From Prosthecobacter sp. (GTDB lineage: Bacteria; Verrucomicrobiota; Verrucomicrobiia; Verrucomicrobiales; Verrucomicrobiaceae), in contig JAIPJY010000009.1 in the NCBI GenBank assembly GCA_021733925.1, forward strand, positions 62,001 through 126,000: DNA of 64,000 nt, in the 5' to 3' direction. The translations under genes were made by a program, and so were the position numbers. Positions within the stretch are counted from its first letter, which is position 1. Each line of letters begins with the position of its first letter. Shown one piece after another: positions 8,378-17,700 of the stretch. A model generated the notes under the pieces. The model saw only the letters and a program-made list of their open reading frames with translations, did not search any database and was not told the DNA's origin.

Positions 8378-9250
8378 TCACACAAATCGCTGCAAAATCG
8401 GCAGCAGGTTCTCCACCGTCTGCTCCGGCCACAACTTCCGGTCAGTCATCAAGGCACAGTCCAGCGCACAGTGCTCCGGCCAGTTCGGCTCCTCCGGAAT
8501 GTTCGGAATCACGTGGGCCAGGATGGCTTTCGCCGCAGCGACGTTCGCATGCAGATGCCCGATGACCGACTCAGCGGTGACCGCCTCCTCCTCGACCTTC
8601 CAGCAGTCGTAATCCGTGATCATCGCCAGAGTGGCGAGGGCTATCTCCGCCTCACGGGCCAGCTTCGCCTCGGGCAGGTTGGTCATGCCGATGACATCAA
8701 ACCCAAGCTGCCGATGCGCATTGGATTCAGCGCGGGTGGAGAAAGCGGGGCCGTCCATGCAGACGTAGGTGCCTCCATTGTGAACCTTGCGCCCCTGCGC
8801 CACGGCAGCGTCATGCAGCAGCCCGCGCAGTCCGTTCGAAATTGGATCGCCGAATGCCACATGCGCCACGATCCCTTGGCCGAAAAAGGTGTGCTGGTCG
8901 CGGCGGCTGGTGCGGTCGAAAAACTGATCCGGCAGCACGATGTCGCGGGGGTGGTACTGCTCCTGCAAACTGCCCACCGCAGTGACGGCAATGATCCAGC
9001 GCACATTCAGGCTACGCAACGCCCAGAGATTGGCCCGGTGGTTCAGCTCCGTGGGCAGAATGCGGTGTCCCTTGGCGTGGCGCGGCAGAAAATACACCCG
9101 GCGTCCGGCCAGCGTACCCGTCACCAGCTCATCCGAGGGGGGGCCAAACGGCGTCTCCACGCTGATTTCCTCGCGATTTTCAAAGCCTTCAAGGTCGTAC
9201 AGGCCGGATCCGCCGATGATACCGATCGCAGGAGGAAGATTTTGACTCAT
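8378..9250 (-). CDS. mtnP: S-methyl-5'-thioadenosine phosphorylase
   Basis: The 290-residue product belongs to the MTAP branch of trimeric purine nucleoside phosphorylases. It starts IGIIGGSGLYDLEGFEN and contains the phosphate-site block FLPRHAKGH, the segment AVGSLQEQYHPRDIVLPDQF, and CMDGPAFSTRAE with VIGMTNLPEAKLAREAE. It splits methylthioadenosine, a by-product of polyamine synthesis, into adenine and methylthioribose-1-phosphate. No other methionine-salvage gene lies nearby. The inverted-repeat element ends just beyond its stop codon. Confidence 0.94.
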   Translation of the reverse strand: MSQNLPPAIGIIGGSGLYDLEGFENREEISVETPFGPPSDELVTGTLAGRRVYFLPRHAKGHRILPTELNHRANLWALRSLNVRWIIAVTAVGSLQEQYHPRDIVLPDQFFDRTSRRDQHTFFGQGIVAHVAFGDPISNGLRGLLHDAAVAQGRKVHNGGTYVCMDGPAFSTRAESNAHRQLGFDVIGMTNLPEAKLAREAEIALATLAMITDYDCWKVEEEAVTAESVIGHLHANVAAAKAILAHVIPNIPEEPNWPEHCALDCALMTDRKLWPEQTVENLLPILQRFV

Positions 9251-9385
9251 CCGGGCAGGGTAGGAGGCACGAAGCCTGCTTCAACTGACAACATTGTGAC
9301 GCTTGAAAATCTCTCTCGACTGAAGGATGAACAAAAATACCGAAAGTCGCGTCTTAGCTTTGTCGTTATTTCCCCACTCACCGCC

Positions 9386-9631
9386 ATGAACGCCATGCGC
9401 CGTCTACTGCTGCTCCTTCCAGCCATTACCTTCGTTTCCTGCTCCATGCCGGGAATGTTCGCTTCCACGACTCCTCACGAAATCAAGCTCAAGGATGGGC
9501 GTGAGGTGCCCTGCGAGGGCGCCCCACAATATCAGGAGAAGACAGGCTACTACCGCTACCGCACCCCGGACAAGCGCGACGCCGTGATCCGCGCGGATGA
9601 TGTCGCGACCATTGTGGAGAAGCGGGCGTGA
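9386..9631 (+). CDS. Small YgdI/YgdR-like lipoprotein
   Basis: The 81-residue protein begins with a lipoprotein signal (MRRLLLLLPAITFVSCS; a cysteine after VS is a plausible lipobox). It continues with a short SH3-like domain (IKLKDGREVPCEGAPQY, then YYRYRTPDKRDAVIRADDV) that resembles the YgdI/YgdR lipoprotein family. The exact ATG could be 9386 or 9395. Its stop overlaps the GTG start of maf (GTGA), so the pair is translationally coupled. Function is unknown. Confidence 0.75.
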   Translation: MNAMRRLLLLLPAITFVSCSMPGMFASTTPHEIKLKDGREVPCEGAPQYQEKTGYYRYRTPDKRDAVIRADDVATIVEKRA

Positions 9632-10197
9632 TCGGGCGTTCGCTCGTACTGGCCTCCGCCTCACCGCGCCGGCTGGATCTGCTGCGGCAGGCAGGCTTCG
9701 AGTTTGAAATCGTCTTGTCGCAGGTCGAAGAGGCCCATGATGCCGCTCTGACACCCGAACAGCTCACCCTGGAAAACGCCCGGCGCAAAGCCCTGGCCGT
9801 CAGCCGCACCCGGCCTGGAGCCCTCGTCATCGGTGCCGATACCCTGGTTTATATCGATGGCGATCCACTGGCCAAACCCGCAGACTTGGACGAAGCGCTC
9901 CGCATGGTCCGTCGGCTCTCCGACCGCACCCATGAGGTCTGCACCGGAGTAGCATTTGCCTGCGATGGCGCACTGGCCCGGGAACTGCACGTCATCACCC
10001 ATGTCACCTTCAAGCCACTGACGGACGACCTCATCCGCGCCTATCACGCCCGGGTGAACCCGCTCGACAAAGCCGGTGCCTACGGCATTCAGGAATGTAC
10101 CGACATGCTTCTTGATCGCATGACAGGCTCCTTCACCAACGTCGTCGGCCTGCCGGTGGAGGAAGTGACTGCCGCTCTGCAGGAACTGCAGCGCTGA
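9628..10197 (+). CDS. maf: Maf-like nucleoside triphosphate pyrophosphatase
   Basis: This 189-residue protein has the Maf signature at the start (LVLASASPRRLDLLRQAGF) and the catalytic core GALVIGADTLVYIDG. The segment KAGAYGIQECTDMLLDRMTGSFTNVVGLPVE follows. Maf enzymes hydrolyse dTTP/UTP or modified nucleotides to keep them out of nucleic acids. The GTG start at 9628 overlaps the preceding stop by 4 bp. The stop lies 2 bp from the stop of the convergent VWA gene. Confidence 0.93.
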   Translation: MIGRSLVLASASPRRLDLLRQAGFEFEIVLSQVEEAHDAALTPEQLTLENARRKALAVSRTRPGALVIGADTLVYIDGDPLAKPADLDEALRMVRRLSDRTHEVCTGVAFACDGALARELHVITHVTFKPLTDDLIRAYHARVNPLDKAGAYGIQECTDMLLDRMTGSFTNVVGLPVEEVTAALQELQR

Positions 10198-10199
10198 GC

Positions 10200-11912
10200 T
10201 TACTTCATCTTGAAGAAGTCCTCGCCTTTGATGACCTTGCCCTCTCCCACGATCACGGAGAAAGTGCCGTTGTTGCGCTTGGCCAGCGCGTCCATCTCAC
10301 GCGCCGCATCGACCTGAGCCATCACGCTGGTGTTAATCACGGTCATGGGCAGCTTGCTTTTGTTGACAGCCGTCACGACATCGATCCAACCGTTTTCATC
10401 CTGACGTTCACCGTCGGTCATGAAGAAAATCACATCCGGTTTTGGGCTCGCGTTCAGCGCCATCAACAATCCAGATCCCCAGTTGGTGAGTCCTGGATTA
10501 TCCGCCTTTTGAATGAGATCCGCACTTTCTTGAAGCGAAAACGGACTGGCCTGAATGTATTTGAAGGTGGGAATCTTCACCTCCTTGTAGGTGTCCGACT
10601 TGATCTCCCATTGATACTTTTCATAGGTTTCCCCCTTTCGGGTGTCCACCTGGTTGTGGGCCCATGCGAAGTCGGAGAAGTAGAGCACTTGATAGGCAGT
10701 TCCATAGGGGATCTGCCTCACCGCCTTGATCAGCTCCTTCTTCAGCAGTTCAAAGCGGGTGACGCGCGGACCATCGCCCTTCAAAGGCTGCGACATGGAG
10801 CCCGAGACATCCACCACAAACACCACCCGACGCCCGACGGCGGTCTGACCCACGAAACTGAATTTGCCGCCGGTCCCGATGCCTGCCCCGAAACCGCCAC
10901 CCGCACCGCCCATCCCCATGCCTGCCGGCTGGCTCGAGGCCATTTTGGGGGCCTTGTTCAGGTCCATGCGATCGTTGACCTTCGAAAAATCCATCATGTC
11001 CATCGCCGGCATCTCCGGCATCACGATGTTGGAGGACAAGGTCTGCACCGTGATCTTGCGCATCGGCGGCTTCGCCTTCAGCCAGGGATTCTTTTTGTTC
11101 TGAATCTTGTGCGTCAGTTCAGCGGCAGCCGCCTGTGACTGCGGCGAACTGCCACCGGGTAAAAAGTCCACCTGCTGGTCCATGACCTGGCTCACGCCGA
11201 TGAACGCCGCGATCAACAGCAGGAACAAATGCACCCCAAAGCTCATGCCCAGCGTGCGCAGGCCGATCTTGTCCGCCAGCTTTTGCCAGCGCAGCTTTTT
11301 AGCCTGCTCTGGATCCAGCGGTTCCTCCGGCGGAGGTTTCGGGGCAATAAACGGCTTCGGATCTTTAACTGCCTTGGATTCGTCCGACGGCTCCGCATCG
11401 CTTTCAGACGGCACACTGGCGGCAGGCCCCACCGATAGTTTGTCTTCAGGCGCCACGCCTTTCCGCAGCGCCTCAGGCGCACGAGGTATGGGCAAGGCAG
11501 CATCTTCCAGCTTGGGGAGATCCGTTGGCTGCTTCGGCGGCTGAACCTTGGCGGATGGAAGTTCCGGCTCCTTCGGCCGATCTTGGCTGATTCGTTCCCC
11601 TTCGGGTGAAGGATGCTCAGCGTCCGGCTCAAACACACGCACCTTCTTCGCAGGCTGCGGCACCTGCACAAAAACCGGCGGCTCAGGCGGGGCCGAGACC
11701 GCCTCTTCATAGACCGGTTCTTGGTGGAGCGGTTCCTCATGCACCGTCTCTTCCGCAGCAATCAGTTCAGCCGCCTCTTTATGCACCGTCTCAGTCCGTT
11801 CCGGCTGAGTCGGATTCTGCTCGGAAATCAGCTCCTCTTTCTCCACGACCTCTTCGTCCGTCGAATCGACGGTCGGCAGGAAACTGAAATCGTCGTGTGC
11901 GTGCCTGGACAT
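10200..11912 (-). CDS. Single-pass membrane protein with C-terminal VWA domain
   Basis: The 570-residue protein has a long acidic, Glu/Pro-rich N-terminal tail (1-210). One membrane helix follows (about 222-243, SFGVHLFLLLIAAFIGV), then a Gly/Met-rich linker (GMGMGGAGGGFGAGIGTGG near 331-349) and a von Willebrand factor A domain from about 360. The MIDAS motif is VFVVDVSGSM (DVSGSM 368-373), with a later FFMTDGERQDENG providing another metal-site loop. The N-terminus should be cytoplasmic and the VWA domain periplasmic. The tail resembles the Pro-rich spans of TonB-like proteins, but no TonB C-terminal domain is present. A near-perfect palindrome lies just upstream of the start. Confidence 0.8.
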   Translation of the reverse strand: MSRHAHDDFSFLPTVDSTDEEVVEKEELISEQNPTQPERTETVHKEAAELIAAEETVHEEPLHQEPVYEEAVSAPPEPPVFVQVPQPAKKVRVFEPDAEHPSPEGERISQDRPKEPELPSAKVQPPKQPTDLPKLEDAALPIPRAPEALRKGVAPEDKLSVGPAASVPSESDAEPSDESKAVKDPKPFIAPKPPPEEPLDPEQAKKLRWQKLADKIGLRTLGMSFGVHLFLLLIAAFIGVSQVMDQQVDFLPGGSSPQSQAAAAELTHKIQNKKNPWLKAKPPMRKITVQTLSSNIVMPEMPAMDMMDFSKVNDRMDLNKAPKMASSQPAGMGMGGAGGGFGAGIGTGGKFSFVGQTAVGRRVVFVVDVSGSMSQPLKGDGPRVTRFELLKKELIKAVRQIPYGTAYQVLYFSDFAWAHNQVDTRKGETYEKYQWEIKSDTYKEVKIPTFKYIQASPFSLQESADLIQKADNPGLTNWGSGLLMALNASPKPDVIFFMTDGERQDENGWIDVVTAVNKSKLPMTVINTSVMAQVDAAREMDALAKRNNGTFSVIVGEGKVIKGEDFFKMK

Positions 11913-11924
11913 GGCGGGGAGATT

Positions 11925-11943
11925 CTGGCGGTTAAACCGCCAG
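11925..11943. promoter_or_regulatory. Palindrome upstream of the VWA gene start
   Basis: The 19-bp sequence ctggcggttaaaccgccag is a perfect dyad with 9-bp arms around one central base. It sits 13 to 31 bp upstream of the VWA protein start codon. It could be an operator, or an RNA hairpin that masks the ribosome-binding region. I saw no second copy in the window. Confidence 0.45.
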
Positions 11944-12037
11944 CGTTCAAGGAAGTTCCTGCGCGGATATCAAACCATGGGTCAATGCGGACCCCGCCCC
12001 GTCCTCCCGGATAACTTTCTCGAACTCTTTCGGCTCT

Positions 12038-12256
12038 TCTGTGTACGTAGTTCGGGCTTTAGCCCGTTCCGGAAGCTCCGCATCGCCCCAGATCGGAAAC
12101 CAGCCACCGCACGTTTTGTCGTTTTGTAGTACCGGCTTTAGCCGGAATCTGGGAATCTCAGTTCGTGCAAACGCCCCCTGCTACTCTCCGCTCCACAATC
12201 TAGCCGCCTTGAGTTCAGGTGCTCCTTAGCTCGAAGAGCGCAGGAAGATCAAGCCA
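12038..12256. repeat. Composite REP-type repeat, copy 1
   Basis: The 336-bp gap between the VWA gene and the U32 peptidase gene holds this repeat and no gene. It contains two hairpins each preceded by GTAG: cgggctttagcccg at 12053-12066 (GTAG at 12047) and ccggctttagccgg at 12132-12145 (GTAG at 12126). Shared blocks follow, including cagttcgtgcaaac-like and tactctccg-like segments, and then a ctccttagctcgaagagcg-like end. The whole arrangement recurs at 61956-62197 in the same order. The last bases touch the stop codon of the U32 gene. Confidence 0.75.
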
Positions 12257-14690
12257 GTTCCGTCAAAGTTCCCCGCGTCACGCCCAGCTGGCTCTGCGCC
12301 TTCAAATCGCGCCAGATTTCCTCGCCGTCACGCTGACCGCTCATCAGCTCCTGATAGGTGCGCAGCACGATCATCGCCTCGTCAGCATTTTCTTCCAAAA
12401 GCTCCACACGGAAGCAGCGCAGCCCGTGCTCCCGCAGTTCATCGAAAAATTGCGCCCCCGTCTGCGCCACCGCATTGAACAGCGTATTGCGGCAGCCCAC
12501 ATCAGCCTTCAGCGGATGCTGCATGCCCACGCGATCCTTCAGATGCACCCGATGTTTGTCACAGGGACGCCCACAGTTGGTAAAATCCGTGCCCTTGCTC
12601 AGGAACGCGGCAAACACGCAGTGCTCCATGTGAAACATCGGCATGTGCTGGTGCAGCGTCAGCTCAAACCATGCCGGCGGCGCAGCAGCGAGCAAATCAA
12701 CCACCTGCTCAATGTTGAGGTCATAGCTGATCGTGAGCCGCTCTAGCCCGGACTTCTTCAAAATCTCCGCCGTCAGCGGATTGGCGACGTTGAGTGAAAA
12801 ATCGCCCGTCATCGGAATGCCCGCATCCTTGAAGAACGACATGGCCCCCAGATTGCGAATCAGCACCCCATGCGGCTCCGCCCGCTGAATGAGCTTGAAG
12901 AACCCCGCTTCGCCCGATTTCTGAATGCGCGGCGTCGCCAGCCATACCTGCGCCGTGTCACTGCGCTCCTTGATTTGCTTCACAGCATCCGCGTAAAGCC
13001 GGATGTCTTCAAAATCCAAATAGAGCCTCGGCACCCCCAGCACCAGCGCGGCATCCACATGCGCCTTAGTACGGCACAGCGCATGCAGCTGGAAAGCTGA
13101 CTCATCCGAAGTCCCGCGCGAAGGCATCATCGATTCCAGCGTGGTTGTGATCGGCACCGCAGGTGCGGATGTCACAGCACCCTCGCTCCATTCCGCAATC
13201 AAATCCCGCCTCATGCGATTCAGCTCGCTGATCGGCAGCATCACCTCACCCACGACATCAAACTGCACCTCGCCCAGTTCAAACTCCGTCCCACCAAGAC
13301 GGCTAAACTGCTCAATGAATGCCCCAGGCGTAAGCGGCCGCTTCATCGCAGCCTGCAGCGCCATGTTGGAAGTCACCACAGTAGCCCCTGATTGCACACG
13401 CAAAGGCTCACCCACCGTGCCAGTGACGTGAAGATCAAGTTTGCGCTGCTTGCGAATCGGAATGTCGCCTTCAAACGACTGCCGCAGCGCACGATTGAGC
13501 GCAGGATCACTCGTCTTAAACACACGCATGCCCAGCTGCACATCCTGCATCCGCAGATGCCCATGGCGAAAGCTCAGCGCGCTGCCGCGCATCTCATACA
13601 CACTGCCGCCCTGCTCGTAGTTCGTATCCGCTAAATTCTCAAACACCACACCATCGCCCGGCTTCATCGCAATGTGCAGCTCATCAAGCTCCAGCGTGTC
13701 GTCATCAATGATGCGAGTCACCTGCCCCACAAACGGACCGCGTTTCTTGCCGTAGTACGCACCTACCAGCTCCTGATGATTCACCCCATGCATCCAGCCC
13801 GGATACAGGCCACGCGAAAAAGTCATCTCAAGCGCATACCGATCCGCATCGCTCGCTGGTGCCGGTTGATTCGCCAAAGCACGGTCAATCGCCTTGCGAT
13901 AAACCTGCGTCACACCCGCCACATACTCAGGAGTCTTGAGACGCCCCTCGATTTTAAAACTGCGGATGCCAAGCTCGATCAAGCGCGGAATTTCATCCAC
14001 CGCCGCCAGATCCTGCGGCGAGAGCAGGTAGCGCTTGTCTTCAAGGTCACGCGGCTCCCCATCAACGATCATTTCATACGGCATGCGGCAGGCCTGCGCG
14101 CACTCACCACGGTTCGCACTGCGCCGCCCCAGCGACTCGCTGGTAAGGCACTGACCCGAATAAGCCACGCACAGCGCACCGTGCACAAACACCTCCAGCG
14201 GCACCGCCGCATCTTTAAAGCGCTCCAGTTCGCGCATGGAAAGCTCCCGCGCCAGCACCGCCTGGTCAATGTTCAGCTGCTTCGCAAACTCCAGCCCTTC
14301 CGGCGAAGTGATCGTCATCTGCGTGCTCGCATGCAATCGCAGCTTCGGCGTCAGCGCCTTCACCATGCGCGCCAGACCCAGATCCTGCACGATCACCGCA
14401 TCCACACCGCAGTCTTCCAGCAAGTGCAGCTGCTTCTCCGCATCCGGCAGTTCCTTGGTGAAGATCAGCGTGTTGAAGGCCACATACCCTTTCACCCCAT
14501 GGTCATGCAGGAACTTCATCAACTCCGGCAGATCTTCCTCCACAAAATTGTCCGCACGCAGACGCGCATTGAAACGCGGCATGCCAAAGAAGATCGCATC
14601 CGCCCCGTTCGCCACCGCCGCACGGGCGCACTCCCAGTTTCCGGCAGGGGAGAGAAGTTCGGGTTTGGGGAGGTGGGAGGAAATAGTCAC
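12249..14690 (-). CDS. Peptidase U32 family protein (RlhA/TrhP-like)
   Basis: The 813-residue product starts with the U32 barrel: KPELLSPAGNWECARAAVANGADAIFFG, then LHASTQMT, and the signature EVFVHGALCVAYSGQCLTSE. The cysteine set CLTSE, RGECAQACRMPYE follows; in this family it is linked to iron-sulfur binding and RNA hydroxylation (RlhA on 23S rRNA, TrhP on tRNA). A long C-terminal part with a second cysteine cluster (MEHCVFAAF, NCGRPCDKHRV) resembles the longer U32 proteins. An RNA-modifying role is more likely than proteolysis, but the target is unknown. The start is GTG at 14690; no clear Shine-Dalgarno is visible. Confidence 0.85.
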   Translation of the reverse strand: MTISSHLPKPELLSPAGNWECARAAVANGADAIFFGMPRFNARLRADNFVEEDLPELMKFLHDHGVKGYVAFNTLIFTKELPDAEKQLHLLEDCGVDAVIVQDLGLARMVKALTPKLRLHASTQMTITSPEGLEFAKQLNIDQAVLARELSMRELERFKDAAVPLEVFVHGALCVAYSGQCLTSESLGRRSANRGECAQACRMPYEMIVDGEPRDLEDKRYLLSPQDLAAVDEIPRLIELGIRSFKIEGRLKTPEYVAGVTQVYRKAIDRALANQPAPASDADRYALEMTFSRGLYPGWMHGVNHQELVGAYYGKKRGPFVGQVTRIIDDDTLELDELHIAMKPGDGVVFENLADTNYEQGGSVYEMRGSALSFRHGHLRMQDVQLGMRVFKTSDPALNRALRQSFEGDIPIRKQRKLDLHVTGTVGEPLRVQSGATVVTSNMALQAAMKRPLTPGAFIEQFSRLGGTEFELGEVQFDVVGEVMLPISELNRMRRDLIAEWSEGAVTSAPAVPITTTLESMMPSRGTSDESAFQLHALCRTKAHVDAALVLGVPRLYLDFEDIRLYADAVKQIKERSDTAQVWLATPRIQKSGEAGFFKLIQRAEPHGVLIRNLGAMSFFKDAGIPMTGDFSLNVANPLTAEILKKSGLERLTISYDLNIEQVVDLLAAAPPAWFELTLHQHMPMFHMEHCVFAAFLSKGTDFTNCGRPCDKHRVHLKDRVGMQHPLKADVGCRNTLFNAVAQTGAQFFDELREHGLRCFRVELLEENADEAMIVLRTYQELMSGQRDGEEIWRDLKAQSQLGVTRGTLTELA

Positions 14691-14741
14691 GGCAGGGGGA
14701 AAGACATTACCCCTAATTCCGCAACTTGCAGGCTTTATGCA

Positions 14742-17700
14742 TCAGCATTTGCGCCTGCGCCGACTCACCGCGCCAAGGCCCAAACCCAGCAGCAGCAGCA
14801 CAGCACGCCCCGGCTCCGGCACGACGTAGATGATGCCATCCGTCAAAAACTGGTCCGTATTCCAAAGCCAGCCGTTGGCGATCATGGACGCACCGAGCTG
14901 AAGATCCAAATCTCCGCCCGTATTCGCCGCATTGAATCCCCCGGCCACAATCGCCCCCGAACCACCATTCACCGTACCCCAGTCGATCAGATTATAGACA
15001 TCGCCAAAGCCGGGATCATAACCACCGGATAGCTCCACCTTGATCGTGCTCCCCGCAGCAAGCGTGAGCGTCCCCTGAACAACCAGAGCGTCATGATTGC
15101 CAAAACTGCCATTGAGCAGTCCCACCGTCTGGATGCCATCGGTGGGATCCTCATTGCCCGTGGCTCCCGCAAGAGTGAACAGCACCCGGGGTGCCACAGC
15201 GCTGCCGCCCCCGGCCAGCGTCAGGCTGCCGGTGCTGACGTCCGTAAAAGTCATCTGGCCTATGCCCACGCCACCATTGTCCCCCGCACTCAGCAGGCCA
15301 TTGATAACGGCAGCACCTTGAACAGCGCCAGATCCTGAAAGCGTGGCACCACCGCTGACCACCACAGCGCCCGTGCCGCTTTGCCCGGCACCCGATTGCC
15401 CGACCTGCAGATTCCCTTCGGTCACCTGAGTAGTTCCCACATAAGTATTGGCACCCGTAAGCGTGAAAGTGCCCGCCCCTTGTTTCACCAAACCACCTGC
15501 ACCCACGATGGCGCCGCTATAAGTCGTGTCTGCAGTGCCGCCCGTAGTGAGCCGGGTGCCCGGTGTACTCACGGTGTCGGCTGCTGCGATGGTGCCCAGA
15601 TTGACGGTGCCACCACCTGAAAGGGATTTGATCGTCTGCGAATAATCCGCCTGGCTGCTGGTGAGCGCCAGCATGGCCGTAGGATCATCAGCGATGGTGA
15701 CATCCGAGTTGGCGGACAGCGTATTGGTCCCACCCGCCTGCAGGATGCCTTTGCTGATCAGCGTCGCACCGGAGTACGTGTTGGCCCCCGTAAAAGTCTG
15801 GGTGCCTTCGCCGATCTTGGTCAGCGCAACAACCCCGCTCCCATCCACAATGGCACCGCCGAAAAAGGTGGTGTACAACGCATTGGAACTCACGCTGACG
15901 AGCGTGCTGCTGTTGTTGTCGCCAATGGTCAGCGTCGAGGTCGTCCCAGTTCTGCCATTGGTGACGAAGGTGTTGCCATGGGTGCCGTAGGAGATGAGGC
16001 TGTTGATGGTTTCGCTGTAGCCGTAGAGATCCAGTGTTACGGGAGTGCTCGCCGTGCTGCCGCCGCTGATGATCACGTCACCTTTTCCAAACCCGTTCGG
16101 AATGACCTCGGATGCCCCCAGCCGCACCGTGACAACCGCCGTCGAGCTATTGAAGGCCGTGGTGCCATTGAGGTTGGTGTTGATGGACAGGTTGCCGTTG
16201 AAATCGTTGTTGGAATTGGCCAGCACGATGATGTTGCTGCCGCCTGCTCCCCCAGAAAGGTCCAGCCCATAATCACCCGTGATTTTGCCCGCGAGGGTGT
16301 TGAAATTGGTGGTGCCCGTGTTGACGGCACCGATCCGGGTGTCACCGGTCAGCGTAATCGTGGAGGTGCTGGTGCCAATGGTGTTGGACGGGCTGAGACG
16401 GAGCGCACCCGGAATGCCGTTTTCTCCGTAGCCGGTGCCTGCGAGAAAGAAGTCGTTGGCATAGGTCGAGCCAGCATTGAACCAGAGAGTGGCACCGGCC
16501 ACCACGGTGACAGCTCCTGTGCCGAGTGCGCCCGCACTGTCAATCCGGTTGCGCCCCTGCGTGAAGATGGAGCCACCGCTGAAGGTGTTGGTGCCGGAGA
16601 GAAACAACTGGCCCGTGCCCGTCTTGACCAGCGTGACGGCCCCCGTGCCGTTGTCGGCAATGGTGGACTTGACGCTAAAATCATAGCCGGTGTTGTTGAA
16701 AATGATCTCCCCGGCGGTGTTGTTCGCACCACCCGCAGTGAGCGTGCCCACATTGTTGCCGGTGCCGATGGTAAAGGTGCCTAAGGTGCCGCTTTGATTC
16801 CAAATGGAACCCGTAACTCCGAGACGCAGTGTTTCACCAGCGCCAATGTCCAAAGTTCGCGCCACGACGGAATTGTCAGCGCTGTTGTTGCGAACCATGA
16901 TCGTGTTGAGGTCCGTAATACCCGCACCCGTGGTGATGGTGATGCTGGCATCGTTGATCAGCAGATTGGAGGTGGCGGAACTGACAATGTCCCCCGCAGC
17001 ATAGGTGGTATAAACTCCGGACCCGGCGGCGATGACATTGCCAATCGAAGTTCCCGTGGTGCTTTTGACCGCCCAGTCAGTTCCCACAATGGCCCATCCA
17101 CCCAGAATGCCGCTCGCGTCATTGGCCGTGGTGGTGGTGATGCCGTTCGTGAGCGGCTGCGTGCCTGCAGGCAGCGTGAATTCAAGGATGCTGCCGGCAT
17201 TGCGGCTGATGGTTCCAAGATTAACGACAGTATCCGCACCCGCCGTCCCCTGAGTCACGGTGACGTAGCTGCGGCTGACATTGAGCAAGGTGTTGTTGAA
17301 AGTCTGGCTGACGGCGGTGCTGTCATTCCTGCCCGCCACCCAGAGCTTTCCACCACCGAGGACGAGGCGGCTGGAGCTGTTGATGATGTTGCTGGTGGGC
17401 GCCGTGACAGGCGTGAAATCGAGCTTCACAGCACCCGCCGTAGTCTGCGTCACAGAACCGCTGTTGGCGTTATGGGCACCGCCATTGATGGTGGTGTCAC
17501 CTGTGTAGGTATTGGCACCGCTGGTGGCTCCGGTGAGAGTGAGCGTGCCCGTGCCGATCTTGGTCAGGCCACCGATACCGCTGAGAACACCTGAGTAGGT
17601 TTTGCTCACGTCATTGTTTCCCACCTGCAGCGTGATGGCGGCACCCGAGACGTCTTCCAGCAGAAGATTGCTGGTGCCTTCCAGCGAACCAATGATGAAA

